From Candidatus Woesearchaeota archaeon (lineage in GTDB: Archaea > Nanobdellota > Nanobdellia > SCGC-AAA011-G17 > JACPIM01), in contig JAGWAC010000002.1 in NCBI GenBank assembly GCA_018302125.1, positions 1 to 48,878 on the forward strand: DNA of 48,878 bases, given 5' to 3'. Shown piece by piece: positions 23,805 to 32,698 of this stretch (position 1 is its first letter; each line of letters begins with the position of its first letter). The position numbers and the translations under genes are program-made. The notes under the pieces were generated by a model. It was not told where the DNA came from. It searched no databases and saw only the letters and a program-made list of their open reading frames with translations.

Positions 23805-24659
23805 ATGGAACTAAAATTTAAAAAAATATACATTGTTTGGATTGTATTGGCTGTTTTAATAATAATATTTGATATTTATGCTTATTATAAAATAGAAATT
23901 TTAAAGAGATTTGTATGGGCTATTTTGGTTTTAGCAATTAATATTGCCTGGGCTCATTTTTGGATAGATTTTTTTCAAGAAGGAAAAAGACAAAAAGAAA
24001 TTGAATTAAAATTCTTAGAATTTATAAGAAATTTAGTTGAAAATGTAAAATCAGGAACTTCTATTCCAAAAGGAATTTTACAAGTAGCTGACAAAGACTA
24101 TGGCGCACTAAGCCAGTACATTAAAAAATTAGCTTATCAAATTGAATGGGGGATTCCTATGCACAATGCCCTGCTTATTTTTTCAGAAGACACTGACAAT
24201 CCAGTTATTAAAAGATCAATTGCTATTATGATAGAAGCAGACCAATCAGGCGGAAATATTGCTGATATCTTACAGAGCGTTTCAAGTTCAGTTATAAACA
24301 TAAAAAAAATGAAAGAAGAAAGGAAAAGCAGCGTTTCATCACAAATTGTCCAAGGTTATATTGTTTTTGTTATTTTTATTATTGTTATGCTGGTATTGCA
24401 AATTATGTTATTTCCAAAATTAGGCGGAATAACCTCTGAATTATCAAGCAGCGCAAACGTACTTGGAATTAAAAGCGGAAGTCAGGATAAAGTAAATTTA
24501 GACGCAATATTTTTTGCATTAATTTTAATTCAAGGATTTTTTGACGGCTTGGTAATTGGAAAATTTTCAGAAGGGAGTATTAAGCATGGAATTATACACT
24601 CTTTGATATTGATGACAATGAGTGCTTTGATAATTACAACTGTAAAAGGCGGCATCTAA
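23805..24659 (+). CDS. Second TadC/FlaJ-like pilus assembly membrane protein (284 aa)
   Basis: Two N-terminal helices, a cytoplasmic F-domain (LEFIRNLVENVKSGTSIPKG, MIEADQSGGNIADILQSVSS) and C-terminal helices. It follows the first TadC-like gene by 1 nt, so the platform is probably made from two different subunits, like TadB/TadC. The stop codon begins a copy of the dispersed hairpin. Confidence 0.85.
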   Translation: MELKFKKIYIVWIVLAVLIIIFDIYAYYKIEILKRFVWAILVLAINIAWAHFWIDFFQEGKRQKEIELKFLEFIRNLVENVKSGTSIPKGILQVADKDYGALSQYIKKLAYQIEWGIPMHNALLIFSEDTDNPVIKRSIAIMIEADQSGGNIADILQSVSSSVINIKKMKEERKSSVSSQIVQGYIVFVIFIIVMLVLQIMLFPKLGGITSELSSSANVLGIKSGSQDKVNLDAIFFALILIQGFFDGLVIGKFSEGSIKHGIIHSLILMTMSALIITTVKGGI

Positions 24660-24687
24660 ACCTTTTTCCAAAAAGTTTAATCAAAAA
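24657..24687 (+). repeat. Dispersed hairpin repeat, copy 4
   Basis: TAAACCTTTTT, then AAAAAGTTTAATCAAAAA. Its first three bases are the stop codon of the second TadC-like gene; the next gene begins 23 nt after it. Confidence 0.7.
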
Positions 24688-24710
24688 GATCTTAGAAAAA
24701 ATAATAAAAA

Positions 24711-25583
24711 ATGGTGTTGCAAAAAAAATTATGGAAAAAAGGAGGAATACATGTAGACTGGGCAATAAGCATGGGTTTATTCTTGGTTTATGTAATATTA
24801 TTATTTATTATTTTAAAGCCTGGATCTTATGCAATACACAAGCCCGAGAGCTTATTTACAATTATTGAAAATACCTTTAATAACAACACACAAATTAGCA
24901 TTAGGGAAGTGCTATTTAGTGCAGGGGCTTGTCATGATGATGATGTGATCAAATTAGAAGAAAATAAAAGAAATTATCGATTTAGTGAAATTAAAATTTT
25001 CAAAAGCGGAACTTTTACAGTTTTAGCAAATGATAGAGGCCAGAATGAAGTAGGAATAAGTTTTGGTGGAAGTGATATAACTATAAATTGCGGGAATGCG
25101 GATGATAAATATGAGAAATGGTCAACAAATCCCAATGGTAAACCAAGATTGTTTTTAGCTACTGCCTATCCAAAAGATCTTAGAAATTATGAAGATGTTG
25201 ATTATTCACCTCAATTTATAGCAAGTTGTTCTGTAAAAGATCCAAACAAAAAACCAACATGTGATTTAACAACAAAATTAGGTACAATTACAGAATATAC
25301 TGGTTATTATCAAGAATATTTAGAAAAAATAGCTGATAAGGCAAATAATTTTGAACAACTAAAAAAAGACTGGGGATTTCCGGAAAATAGTTATTTTAGG
25401 ATTAATATTAAAAGAACATATCCTAATCCAGATGATGATACAAATCCAAACATAGAGATATTTGACAGATTAAATCCTGAAGCGCCTGAGGGCGTGAATG
25501 TTTTCATAAAAGAATTTGATGCTGTTTTATTAAACAAACATAATGAAAGAGAAAAAATAAAAATAAATATATTAGCATGGTAA
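24711..25583 (+). CDS. Pilin-like protein of the pilus operon (290 aa)
   Basis: KKGGIHVDWAISMGLFLVYVILL at the N-terminus resembles a prepilin signal with Gly before the core helix, and a soluble domain of about 250 residues follows with cysteines ACHDD, NCGNAD and ASCSVK/TCDLT. Larger than the pilins at 11-14 kb. It overlaps the next gene by 7 nt. It could be a minor pilin or a tip protein of the machine encoded upstream. Confidence 0.6.
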   Translation: MVLQKKLWKKGGIHVDWAISMGLFLVYVILLFIILKPGSYAIHKPESLFTIIENTFNNNTQISIREVLFSAGACHDDDVIKLEENKRNYRFSEIKIFKSGTFTVLANDRGQNEVGISFGGSDITINCGNADDKYEKWSTNPNGKPRLFLATAYPKDLRNYEDVDYSPQFIASCSVKDPNKKPTCDLTTKLGTITEYTGYYQEYLEKIADKANNFEQLKKDWGFPENSYFRINIKRTYPNPDDDTNPNIEIFDRLNPEAPEGVNVFIKEFDAVLLNKHNEREKIKINILAW

Positions 25584-26038
25584 TTAATAAAAAAGGATTT
25601 ATAAGAACTATTGAGGCTGTTATTGCTATTGTCATATTACTTGGATTAGTACTAACTATTTTTGGAGATAAACCACAAGAAATTAAAAAAAGACCTGAAG
25701 TTGTTGAGAGTTCTTTAAATTATATTACAAATGAAATTTTATATAATAAAGAATTTAGAAATTGTTTTTTAAGCGCTAGTGTTGGTAATAATGGTGGATT
25801 ATGCTCATCTAAACTAAGTGGAACTTGCTGGGGAGATCCGACTAAAATTAAAGAATTTATTAATTTGGCAACACCACCAGGGTATGAAAATCATTGTGAA
25901 GTCTGCAAAACTACAAGAAGCTGTTCTAAAGTAATTGCTCCTGAAGACAAATCAGTTTATCCAAAATCTGTTTTTCTTTACCTTTCTAAAGAAGATGAAG
26001 CAAGAATTGTAAGAATTTATTTATTTGAGAAAGCTTAA
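25577..26038 (+). CDS. Small pilin-like protein (153 aa)
   Basis: MVINKKGFIRTIEAVIAIVILLGL is a typical class III prepilin signal with a Glu at mature position 6 (F1-I-R-T-I-E), similar to the Glu5 of type IV pilins. The mature domain has six or more cysteines (FRNCFL, GLCSSK, GTCWGD, NHCEVCK, RSCSK), so disulfides are likely. It is the last gene of the pilus operon and converges on the CcdA gene, overlapping by 4 nt. Confidence 0.65.
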   Translation: MVINKKGFIRTIEAVIAIVILLGLVLTIFGDKPQEIKKRPEVVESSLNYITNEILYNKEFRNCFLSASVGNNGGLCSSKLSGTCWGDPTKIKEFINLATPPGYENHCEVCKTTRSCSKVIAPEDKSVYPKSVFLYLSKEDEARIVRIYLFEKA

Positions 26039-26739
26039 AGAATTGAATACAGCATATAAATTCCCAAGAATATCAAAAACAAACCAATTACCAATCTCAT
26101 TAAACCTTTGTATTCTTTTCTCCATCTTTCTAATTTTTTTGAAGAAGTGCCAAAATAAGTTATAGTTATTATCACAAATAAAGGCAGTATAAAAATTAAA
26201 TTATACAACAGCAATAAAGGCAGCGCCCTAGCATATTCGCCCTGGGCAATCAAAGCCAATATGGCCAAATAAGGAGCTCCTGTGCAAGGAAGTTCAACAA
26301 GAACTACAAAGACACCAAGCAAGCCTATGAACAAGATACCAAGAGAAAAATGTTTTTTTTGAATTTTCTTTATATAATTTATATAAACATCAATTCTTTT
26401 GGATGCTCCAGGAAGTATCTGCAAAGAAAACCATTTTCCATAAAAGAAATAATCTTTTATTTCTATTATTCCAGCCAATATTGCTATAGTGGCAGCAAAG
26501 ATATAAAACAGCCTAGATATTTCAAAAGATACAGTTATTTTTAGTATTCCCAACCCCAACAGAAGATAAGCAACATAAACAATAAATGTGTAAAATAATC
26601 CTGAGATTAACATGTGAACTGGTTTTTTGTACATTTTTAGCATAAATGCACAAAGAAAAATTAAAACTCCGAAAACACATGGATTAACACTATCAGCCAA
26701 TGCAGCTGCTACCAAAAGTCCTAAAGTTAAATCTACCAT
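26035..26739 (-). CDS. CcdA/DsbD-like transmembrane thiol transporter
   Basis: 234 residues, six or more membrane helices, with the family's paired cysteines in VNPCVFG near residue 20 and ELPCTGAPY near 152. CcdA/DsbD cores carry reducing equivalents across the membrane for disulfide exchange outside the cell. It is directly downstream of a VKOR-thioredoxin gene (adjacent, no gap), so together they can run oxidation and reduction of secreted proteins such as the cysteine-rich pilins encoded next door. Confidence 0.85.
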   Translation of the reverse strand: MVDLTLGLLVAAALADSVNPCVFGVLIFLCAFMLKMYKKPVHMLISGLFYTFIVYVAYLLLGLGILKITVSFEISRLFYIFAATIAILAGIIEIKDYFFYGKWFSLQILPGASKRIDVYINYIKKIQKKHFSLGILFIGLLGVFVVLVELPCTGAPYLAILALIAQGEYARALPLLLLYNLIFILPLFVIITITYFGTSSKKLERWRKEYKGLMRLVIGLFLIFLGIYMLYSIL

Positions 26740-27585
26740 TTATATCTCTTTAATTAAAGTTAAATCGCAACCAGACATCTGCCCCAGTTTTTCTGCACTT
26801 GCAAAACCAACATATCTGGAGATTTCTTTTCCGTCTTTTTCAAGTATCCAAGTCGGTGTTCTTTCAATGTTCATTTTTAAACATCTTTCTGTTTGCGGAT
26901 TCTCACCTTGTGGATGACATTCTATTTCGACTACATATTTAAATGAATCTCCAAACATTTCCCTTTGCTTAGCACAACTGCCACACCTGAATGAACCATA
27001 CATTAGCAGATTTTTATCTGTGAGGCATTTTGCAAACTCAGTATAATCCTTATTTTCCTTTTGAAAATATATATTAAATAAAATGAATGGTAGTATGAAA
27101 ATAACAATTATGTGAACTAAATTTTTCTTTAACTCTTTTTCAAATTCTTTTTTATTTGGTTTTTTTGCATTGCTTATCATAAAATAAGACATACCTAAAA
27201 CTAGAAAAATAATAATATGGAGAAAAGTACATAAAGGACATATAGTTTTTAAAATAATTTCAGCAGCTATCATATAAAATACAAAAAGAGCGCCAAGAAC
27301 TGACCAGACAAATATAAACCTAAAATATAGATCTGGTTTTTTATTTGATTTAAGAGCAAAAACAAACAGGAATAAAAACCACAAAGCACCAAGAAGAGCT
27401 ACTGGAACATTGAATAATTCTGAATAAATGCTTGTATTTACAATTGAACAGCTTGTAAAAGTGTTAAAATCACAAAAACTTCCCTGCTGAGATCCTTCGT
27501 AATGATTTTTTACAAGATACAAGGAAGTAATAAAACCAAGTACAGACAAAAATAAAACAATTTTAATGAAAGTATTTTTTCTCAT
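26740..27585 (-). CDS. VKOR fused to a thioredoxin-like domain
   Basis: 281 residues. The VKOR half has four helices, the loop cysteines (SFCDFNTFTSC) and the active CPLC. The C-terminal half is a thioredoxin/DsbA-like domain with FRCGSC. The fusion is a known architecture in archaea and cyanobacteria: VKOR passes electrons to quinone and reoxidises the fused domain, which makes disulfides in exported proteins. It overlaps the DoxX stop by 4 nt. Confidence 0.9.
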   Translation of the reverse strand: MRKNTFIKIVLFLSVLGFITSLYLVKNHYEGSQQGSFCDFNTFTSCSIVNTSIYSELFNVPVALLGALWFLFLFVFALKSNKKPDLYFRFIFVWSVLGALFVFYMIAAEIILKTICPLCTFLHIIIFLVLGMSYFMISNAKKPNKKEFEKELKKNLVHIIVIFILPFILFNIYFQKENKDYTEFAKCLTDKNLLMYGSFRCGSCAKQREMFGDSFKYVVEIECHPQGENPQTERCLKMNIERTPTWILEKDGKEISRYVGFASAEKLGQMSGCDLTLIKEI

Positions 27586-27992
27586 TTAAACCAATCTTTT
27601 AATTTCTTAGGCAAGCTGTATAAAATTAATAAAGCTAACGGAGCCATAAAATTTGCACTTCGCTCAATAAAATCCCAAATAGGCTCTCCGGAAATTGGCC
27701 TTATCAAAGCTGTAATAAAAGCCCAAAAAACTGCCCAGCCTAAAACTATTCTTAATGGCTTAAATAATACAAAAACAGCTACTAATACATCTGCAATTCC
27801 TATTAATGGAAGCAATGTCTGCGCAGTTGGTTCTGAAATTCCTACTGCAAGAAAATATTTGATCCAAGCCTGCTTACCCAGCAAGGCAAAAACACCATGA
27901 CCAAGAAAAGTACCAAATACACCAAGACGCAAAACCCACTCTAAATTTTTATTAATTTTAACAGACTCTTTTTTAACAATCTTCTTTTTCAT
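27582..27992 (-). CDS. DoxX-like membrane protein
   Basis: 136 residues with four hydrophobic helices and a basic N-terminus (KKKIVKKESVKINK), matching the DoxX/DoxD type of small quinone-linked membrane proteins. The ATG at 27992 is chosen because AAGAGG (27999-28004) lies 6 nt before it. This Shine-Dalgarno is one arm of a 6-bp hairpin that could hide it. It is the first gene of the disulfide module. Confidence 0.75.
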   Translation of the reverse strand: MKKKIVKKESVKINKNLEWVLRLGVFGTFLGHGVFALLGKQAWIKYFLAVGISEPTAQTLLPLIGIADVLVAVFVLFKPLRIVLGWAVFWAFITALIRPISGEPIWDFIERSANFMAPLALLILYSLPKKLKDWFK

Positions 27993-27998
27993 AGGACA

Positions 27999-28017
27999 CC
28001 TCTTCTTAAGCAAGAGG
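27999..28017 (-). promoter_or_regulatory. Hairpin covering the DoxX ribosome binding site
   Basis: On the coding strand CCTCTT, GCTTAAG, AAGAGG form a 6-bp stem whose 3' arm is the ribosome binding site of the DoxX gene. It may control translation, or simply be a leader hairpin; only the pairing is certain. Confidence 0.35.
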
Positions 28018-28078
28018 GGAGTTTATTATTTTATAAAAGTTTTGATTTAATATGATTGACTAAATTTAGAAAAAAACA

Positions 28079-28498
28079 TCAAATATCAAGTATTACTCTT
28101 GCAGAATATTTTTCTTTTAATTTTTTAATTTCAAATTTATGGAATGTTATAGCTTTTACATCAACTTTTTGCTCGTGCTCTTCTCTTAATTTTTCGCCTT
28201 TTAACAAAGCTTTTAATTTATAGAGTTTTTCTTCTTTTTTTATATCTACTTTTATTTTTGAAAATAACAATAATTCCGCATCTTTAAAATAAATTAATTC
28301 CCCCAAGAAATCAAACAACAAATATTCTATGTTTTTGTTTTCAAGAGATATTTCTTTTTTTAATTTGGGTTTAATTTGGGCCAAATTAACCATTGATTCT
28401 TCTGTTGCCAAAGCAGAATTTTCAAACAATTCATTTAAAGAATTACCATAAGCTTCAAACATTATATCAGCTGTATGATCTAAATATTTGTATTTCAT
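28079..28498 (-). CDS. Archease, RtcB cofactor
   Basis: 139 residues from the ATG at 28498. KYLDHTADIMFEAYG is the archease signature near the N-terminus, and the C-terminal DVKAITFHKFEIK carries the conserved metal-binding region. Archease speeds RtcB guanylylation and lets it make many turnovers in tRNA ligation. It ends the operon rtcB, 67-aa protein, COG0523 GTPase, archease. Its start lies 5 nt after the stop of the GTPase. Confidence 0.9.
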   Translation of the reverse strand: MKYKYLDHTADIMFEAYGNSLNELFENSALATEESMVNLAQIKPKLKKEISLENKNIEYLLFDFLGELIYFKDAELLLFSKIKVDIKKEEKLYKLKALLKGEKLREEHEQKVDVKAITFHKFEIKKLKEKYSARVILDI

Positions 28499-28502
28499 GA
28501 AA

Positions 28503-29375
28503 CTATAAAGCACTTAACTGCTTTAATATCTTTTCCTTAATTTTATTTACATTTTCTCCTATAAACACTAACTCTGTTTTATCTGCTTTAAATTCTTCTA
28601 ATGAGTATTTTTGAGCTACGAAATTGAATAAATAAAATTTCTTATCTAAATTAATAAACCCTTTTGCTCTATAAATTTCTTTAGATAAATTTCTTATAAA
28701 TTCTTCAAATTTCTCTTTATCAAATATTTTATTAGATTTAAAAGAAAAGAATTCTATATTTTTTGTGTGTTCGTGATTTATTTCTTTTTTAATGTCTCTT
28801 TTAGAATAAATACCAAATAAAATATGATTATCCACACTTGCGAATTTTGTTTTTACTATATTTGCCCGATTATTTAAATTTTTTATTTCCTTTTCTAATT
28901 TATTTAATTCTTTGTTATTAATTAAATCTACTTTGTTTAAGATTATTATATCTGCCATTTCTACTTGAATTTTTCCTGTTTTTCCTAAAGGAAATTTAAA
29001 AAAAGCATCAGAATCTACTAATGCAATTATAGAATCAAGTTTTAAATCTGGAAGTTCATTTTCTATATCAAAAATCAAAGTATCTGGCTCTGCTAAGCCA
29101 GTTGTTTCTACTACAATTATATCTGGTTTGTATTTTTTTATAATTTCTTTTGTTGCTAATTCAAATTCCCCTGTCAAAGAACAACAAACACAGCCACCTG
29201 CTAATTCAACTATGTTTATATTTTTTCCTTTTATTATTTTACTATCTATGTCTATTTCACCAAATTCATTCATGATTACTGCTATTTTTTTATCTGCCTT
29301 ATTTAGAATATTTTTTAATAAAGTGGTTTTACCTGCTCCTAAATATCCAGTTATTATTGAGATTGGGGTTCTCAT
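28503..29375 (-). CDS. COG0523 (CobW/G3E-type) metal-chaperone GTPase
   Basis: 290 residues from the ATG at 29375. Walker A GYLGAGKTTLL, the metal site GGCVCCSL (CxCC), ETTGLAEPD and the NKVD guanine motif are all visible, so this is a COG0523 GTPase, a family that delivers zinc, cobalt or iron to client enzymes. RtcB needs Mn2+ or Zn2+ in its active site, so a client in the same operon is an attractive but unproved idea. A longer reading with a TTG start would run through a hairpin repeat and is rejected. Confidence 0.85.
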   Translation of the reverse strand: MRTPISIITGYLGAGKTTLLKNILNKADKKIAVIMNEFGEIDIDSKIIKGKNINIVELAGGCVCCSLTGEFELATKEIIKKYKPDIIVVETTGLAEPDTLIFDIENELPDLKLDSIIALVDSDAFFKFPLGKTGKIQVEMADIIILNKVDLINNKELNKLEKEIKNLNNRANIVKTKFASVDNHILFGIYSKRDIKKEINHEHTKNIEFFSFKSNKIFDKEKFEEFIRNLSKEIYRAKGFINLDKKFYLFNFVAQKYSLEEFKADKTELVFIGENVNKIKEKILKQLSAL

Positions 29376-29376
29376 A

Positions 29377-29405
29377 TAAATTTTTAAGAAAAGTTTAATC
29401 AAAAA
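29377..29405 (+). repeat. Dispersed hairpin repeat, copy 5
   Basis: TAAATTTTT, then AAAAGTTTAATCAAAAA. It lies just upstream of the COG0523 GTPase start codon, antisense to that gene. Confidence 0.65.
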
Positions 29406-29450
29406 CCTTTTGGTTTTGAGATTAAGTTTGGATTTCTTTTACTACTCCAG

Positions 29451-29654
29451 CTACAATTTTAACTTTTTTAACTTCTTCTGATTTTGCAAAAAATCTTCTA
29501 TTTTTATATCTAAGCACTTTTTTCCTTGAAAAGTATAAGGCACAGCCACCTTGCTAAAAAAATAATCGCCACCTGAACTTTTAAAATGAGCTCCTTCTCG
29601 TGTATCTTCTAATTGAAACAACTTTCCCCGATATAGATATATTCCAGGATCCAT
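29451..29654 (-). CDS. Small protein in the rtcB operon, unknown (67 aa)
   Basis: 67 residues starting MDPGIYLYRGKLFQLED, with a beta-rich look, a single Cys and a Lys-rich C-terminus. The ATG at 29654 is preferred over an upstream TTG that overlaps rtcB. It lies between rtcB and the COG0523 gene in a short-spaced operon, which makes an association with RNA ligation or metal loading possible. I do not recognise the family. Confidence 0.5.
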   Translation of the reverse strand: MDPGIYLYRGKLFQLEDTREGAHFKSSGGDYFFSKVAVPYTFQGKKCLDIKIEDFLQNQKKLKKLKL

Positions 29655-29677
29655 ATAAATAAAATATTTTTTAATTA

Positions 29678-32600
29678 TTATCCCTTGCAATTTCCTATTG
29701 GCAAAAAACGAACTACTGGTTTTGATATGCCTGCTAAATGAGTTGACTTAATTACTTCATTAATATCTTTATAGCTTTCTCCAGTCTCTTCAGCAGCTCC
29801 TCTTAAAGAAGTAGACCTAATGTAAATTCCTTTTTCCTTCCAGAGATCATCTAAATATTTTTTAATATCTTTTCCAAAAATTCTGGCAGCCTTATTTCTA
29901 GACATTGTACGTCCTGATCCATGTGCTGTTGAACAAAATGTATTTTTTGAATCCTCAGTTCCAGCTAATAAATAACTACCTGTTGACATTGAGCCTCCGA
30001 TTATTATCGGAGATCCATCTTCTCTGTATTTTTTAGGAATTTCTTTTCTTCCAGGATAATAGGCTGCAGTTGCTCCTTTCCTATGAATTAAAAGTTTTTT
30101 ATTTTTTCCATCTATTTTATGTTCTTCTAAAGAGGCTCTGTTATGGGCAATATCAAATACTTGTTTCATTCCCAAACTTTCTGCATCTTTTTTAAAAATC
30201 TCGCTGAAAACTTCTCTTATTCTATGAGCAATAGTTTGCCTGTTTGCAAAACTAAAATTAACTGCACAAGCCATAGCTCTCCAATAATCTTGACCTTCTG
30301 GAGAATTAAATGGCGCACAGGCTAATTCTCGATCTAATATTTTTATATTATACTTTCTATCCATTACATCTAAGAAAACTCTTAAATAATCCGTGGCAAT
30401 TTGATGTCCCTCCCCCCTAGAACCAGTGTGAAACATTATAACAATTTGCTCTGGAAAGATTCCCCATTTTTTTGCTAATTTTTTATCAAAAATGTTTTCT
30501 TCTTTTACTCTTTGAATTTCTAAATAATGATTTCCTGAACCTAAAGTTCCAATTTGATTATATCCGCGATCAATTGCTTTTTTTGAAATCTTTGAAACAT
30601 CAGCCCAATCAGCTTTTCCATTTAATTCAGTTACTTCTAAATCTTCTTCCCAACCATATCCTTCTTTAACTGCCCAATGTGCTCCACCTTCAAGAACTTT
30701 TAAAAACTCTTGTTTGTCTATTTTTACAAAGCCCTCTCCACCAACTCCAGCTGGAACTCTTTTAAATAGAGTATCAACTATATTTTTAAGATGAGGTTTA
30801 AATTGATCATAAGTTAAATTAGTTAATAATAGTCTCATACCACAGTTAGATATAATAAAATTATTAGCAATAAAATTGTGATCCTTATGATTTATAGTAA
30901 AATCATAAACTTCTGTACTATCTTCAACTTCTTTAATTGACTCAATTTCATCCCAAACATAATCTCCACCATTTTTTAATCCGTATTTCAATATAAATTC
31001 ATTAAATGACAAGAAGAAATTCTTAGAAATACGTGTTTCTATATTTTTACAATTATTATATAGTCTCGATTTAATTAAACTAGAACTAACATTATTATCT
31101 TCAGCATATCTTAATATTTGTGCTTGTACTAATCCATTATTTTTTAATTGGAAGGAGTTTTCAACGATAGTATCTATTTTATTTAGAATTGCTTTTTTAA
31201 ACTTGAGATATTGTAAAGATAATAAAGAAAGACGTTTTTTATCTTCGCAATATTCAAAACCAATTTTACCCCATAAATTTATCAAATTATCCGTTGTCGA
31301 AGATAATTTTAAGATGATTTTGATAGTTTCTTCTCCAAATTTATTTATTACTCCTTTTTGCTTGTAGATCTTAGTACAATCTATATTAAATTCTTTAAGT
31401 AAATCTTTTATTTCTTGAAGAAACTCTTTTAAACTATTTTCTAAGGCTAAAATCTTATTTTGACTGAAACTAGGCTCTTTAAAACGATATTTTTCGTTTT
31501 TCGCCTGTATTGGAGAACTCATTTCTGCTCCGAATAATCCCGATAAATAAAGCCTTTTTATCCATAAAGGACTTTCTTTGATCCATTTGGGAAGAAAAAT
31601 TGGATTTCGCGATTTATTTTTTTTAGGTACTCCCAAAGCGTGAAGCAACACAGCTAAAGATTGACTAGTGATTGATAATTGTGTCGACTCTCCACAAATT
31701 ATTCTCTTGTTACCACCGATCTCTTTAACTGTACTCGAATAACTTTTTGTTTTAATATGTGAAGCTTTGAATCCTAATTTTTTTAAATCATCAATTATTT
31801 GAAGTAAATTTTCTTTTTTACCAATTGCTCTAATCGCCCATTGGTTTCTATTTCTTTTTCTATTATAGGAATAACCTAACCAACCGTCTCCACTAAGAAA
31901 ACCTATAAGTTTCGTCAAAATTGGTAATTTTTCAGAATTTAAAGTTAAAGGAAGTAATTTTCTTTCTTTTAATATATTCACAATTTTTTTATGATCTGGA
32001 GAGATTTTTTTTATATTATCTTCATCTAAAATAACTTTATCGTTAACCGCTTCATAAGGTACACCATCAAAAGGGTATACTGCTAGAAAATGTTTTTTTA
32101 AAATTAAATCTTTAACTTTTATCATTCCTTCATTTGTATAAAATGGATGATCCGTTGTTGCGACTATTTTATAATCACTTTTGGTTTTTATTTCAAAAAT
32201 CTTTGATCCTATTTCTTTTTTTAAAAACAGTATTGGTTTTGTTGATATCTCTTTTTGAGCTTCAAAATAAATTGATTTTGTATTGATATGCTTGTTATTT
32301 AGAAAATCTTTAATAAGTACAGTATAACCGTATTCTCCAATTATCTTAGAATCTCCATTGATGCAGTTGACATCAAAACCAATACCGCCAGGACTAATTA
32401 CTCCTTCATTTTCTACATCAAATGCAGCTACACCACCAATTGGAAAACCGTAACCCCAGTGACCATCAGGCATACAATAAGCTGGATTTACTATACCAGG
32501 AAGAGTTGCTACATTAGATATCTGGTCAAAAACACCAGAATCCATTTCTTTAATTAATTTTTCAGATGCAATAATTCTTGCTGGAACTCGCATTCCTTTT

Positions 32601-32683
32601 TTAAAAGAAGATGGCAATTCCCAAACAACATCTGAAATTTTCTTAATTTCTTTTGGCGGACCTAATCTTGTTTCTTCTTCCAA
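29678..32683 (-). CDS. rtcB: RtcB tRNA-splicing ligase with an intein
   Basis: The precursor is 1001 residues; removal of the intein (107-613) leaves 494, normal for RtcB. RtcB joins 2',3'-cyclic-phosphate and 5'-OH ends made by the archaeal splicing endonuclease. The extein shows YCMPDGHWGYGFPIGGVAAF, GGIGFDVN-CGMRLL at the splice point, FHTGSRGEGHQ, the guanylylation histidine region AHNRASLEEH and the C-terminal STSLRGAAEE. The intein follows directly after the metal-ligand region, so ligase activity depends on splicing. Given the introns in this window, it is the key ligase for them. Confidence 0.95.
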   Translation of the reverse strand: MEEETRLGPPKEIKKISDVVWELPSSFKKGMRVPARIIASEKLIKEMDSGVFDQISNVATLPGIVNPAYCMPDGHWGYGFPIGGVAAFDVENEGVISPGGIGFDVNCINGDSKIIGEYGYTVLIKDFLNNKHINTKSIYFEAQKEISTKPILFLKKEIGSKIFEIKTKSDYKIVATTDHPFYTNEGMIKVKDLILKKHFLAVYPFDGVPYEAVNDKVILDEDNIKKISPDHKKIVNILKERKLLPLTLNSEKLPILTKLIGFLSGDGWLGYSYNRKRNRNQWAIRAIGKKENLLQIIDDLKKLGFKASHIKTKSYSSTVKEIGGNKRIICGESTQLSITSQSLAVLLHALGVPKKNKSRNPIFLPKWIKESPLWIKRLYLSGLFGAEMSSPIQAKNEKYRFKEPSFSQNKILALENSLKEFLQEIKDLLKEFNIDCTKIYKQKGVINKFGEETIKIILKLSSTTDNLINLWGKIGFEYCEDKKRLSLLSLQYLKFKKAILNKIDTIVENSFQLKNNGLVQAQILRYAEDNNVSSSLIKSRLYNNCKNIETRISKNFFLSFNEFILKYGLKNGGDYVWDEIESIKEVEDSTEVYDFTINHKDHNFIANNFIISNCGMRLLLTNLTYDQFKPHLKNIVDTLFKRVPAGVGGEGFVKIDKQEFLKVLEGGAHWAVKEGYGWEEDLEVTELNGKADWADVSKISKKAIDRGYNQIGTLGSGNHYLEIQRVKEENIFDKKLAKKWGIFPEQIVIMFHTGSRGEGHQIATDYLRVFLDVMDRKYNIKILDRELACAPFNSPEGQDYWRAMACAVNFSFANRQTIAHRIREVFSEIFKKDAESLGMKQVFDIAHNRASLEEHKIDGKNKKLLIHRKGATAAYYPGRKEIPKKYREDGSPIIIGGSMSTGSYLLAGTEDSKNTFCSTAHGSGRTMSRNKAARIFGKDIKKYLDDLWKEKGIYIRSTSLRGAAEETGESYKDINEVIKSTHLAGISKPVVRFLPIGNCKG
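30845..32365 (-). other. RtcB intein (507 aa, LAGLIDADG endonuclease)
   Basis: Cys1 (CINGDSKIIGEYG), block B ATTDHPFY, LAGLIDADG-like LIGFLSGDGWLG and LYLSGLFGAEM, block F EVYDFTINHKDHNF, end ISN before a +1 Cys. The penultimate residue is Ser instead of the usual His, as in some functional inteins. RtcB inteins at GFDVN-C are known from other archaea. Confidence 0.9.
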
Positions 32684-32698
32684 TTTAACCTCCTTCTG

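Noticed and set aside
29376-29402. Extension of the COG0523 GTPase to a TTG at 29402
   Set aside because: The added codons are made from a hairpin-repeat copy, and the ATG at 29375 gives the standard start just before GYLGAGKTT.
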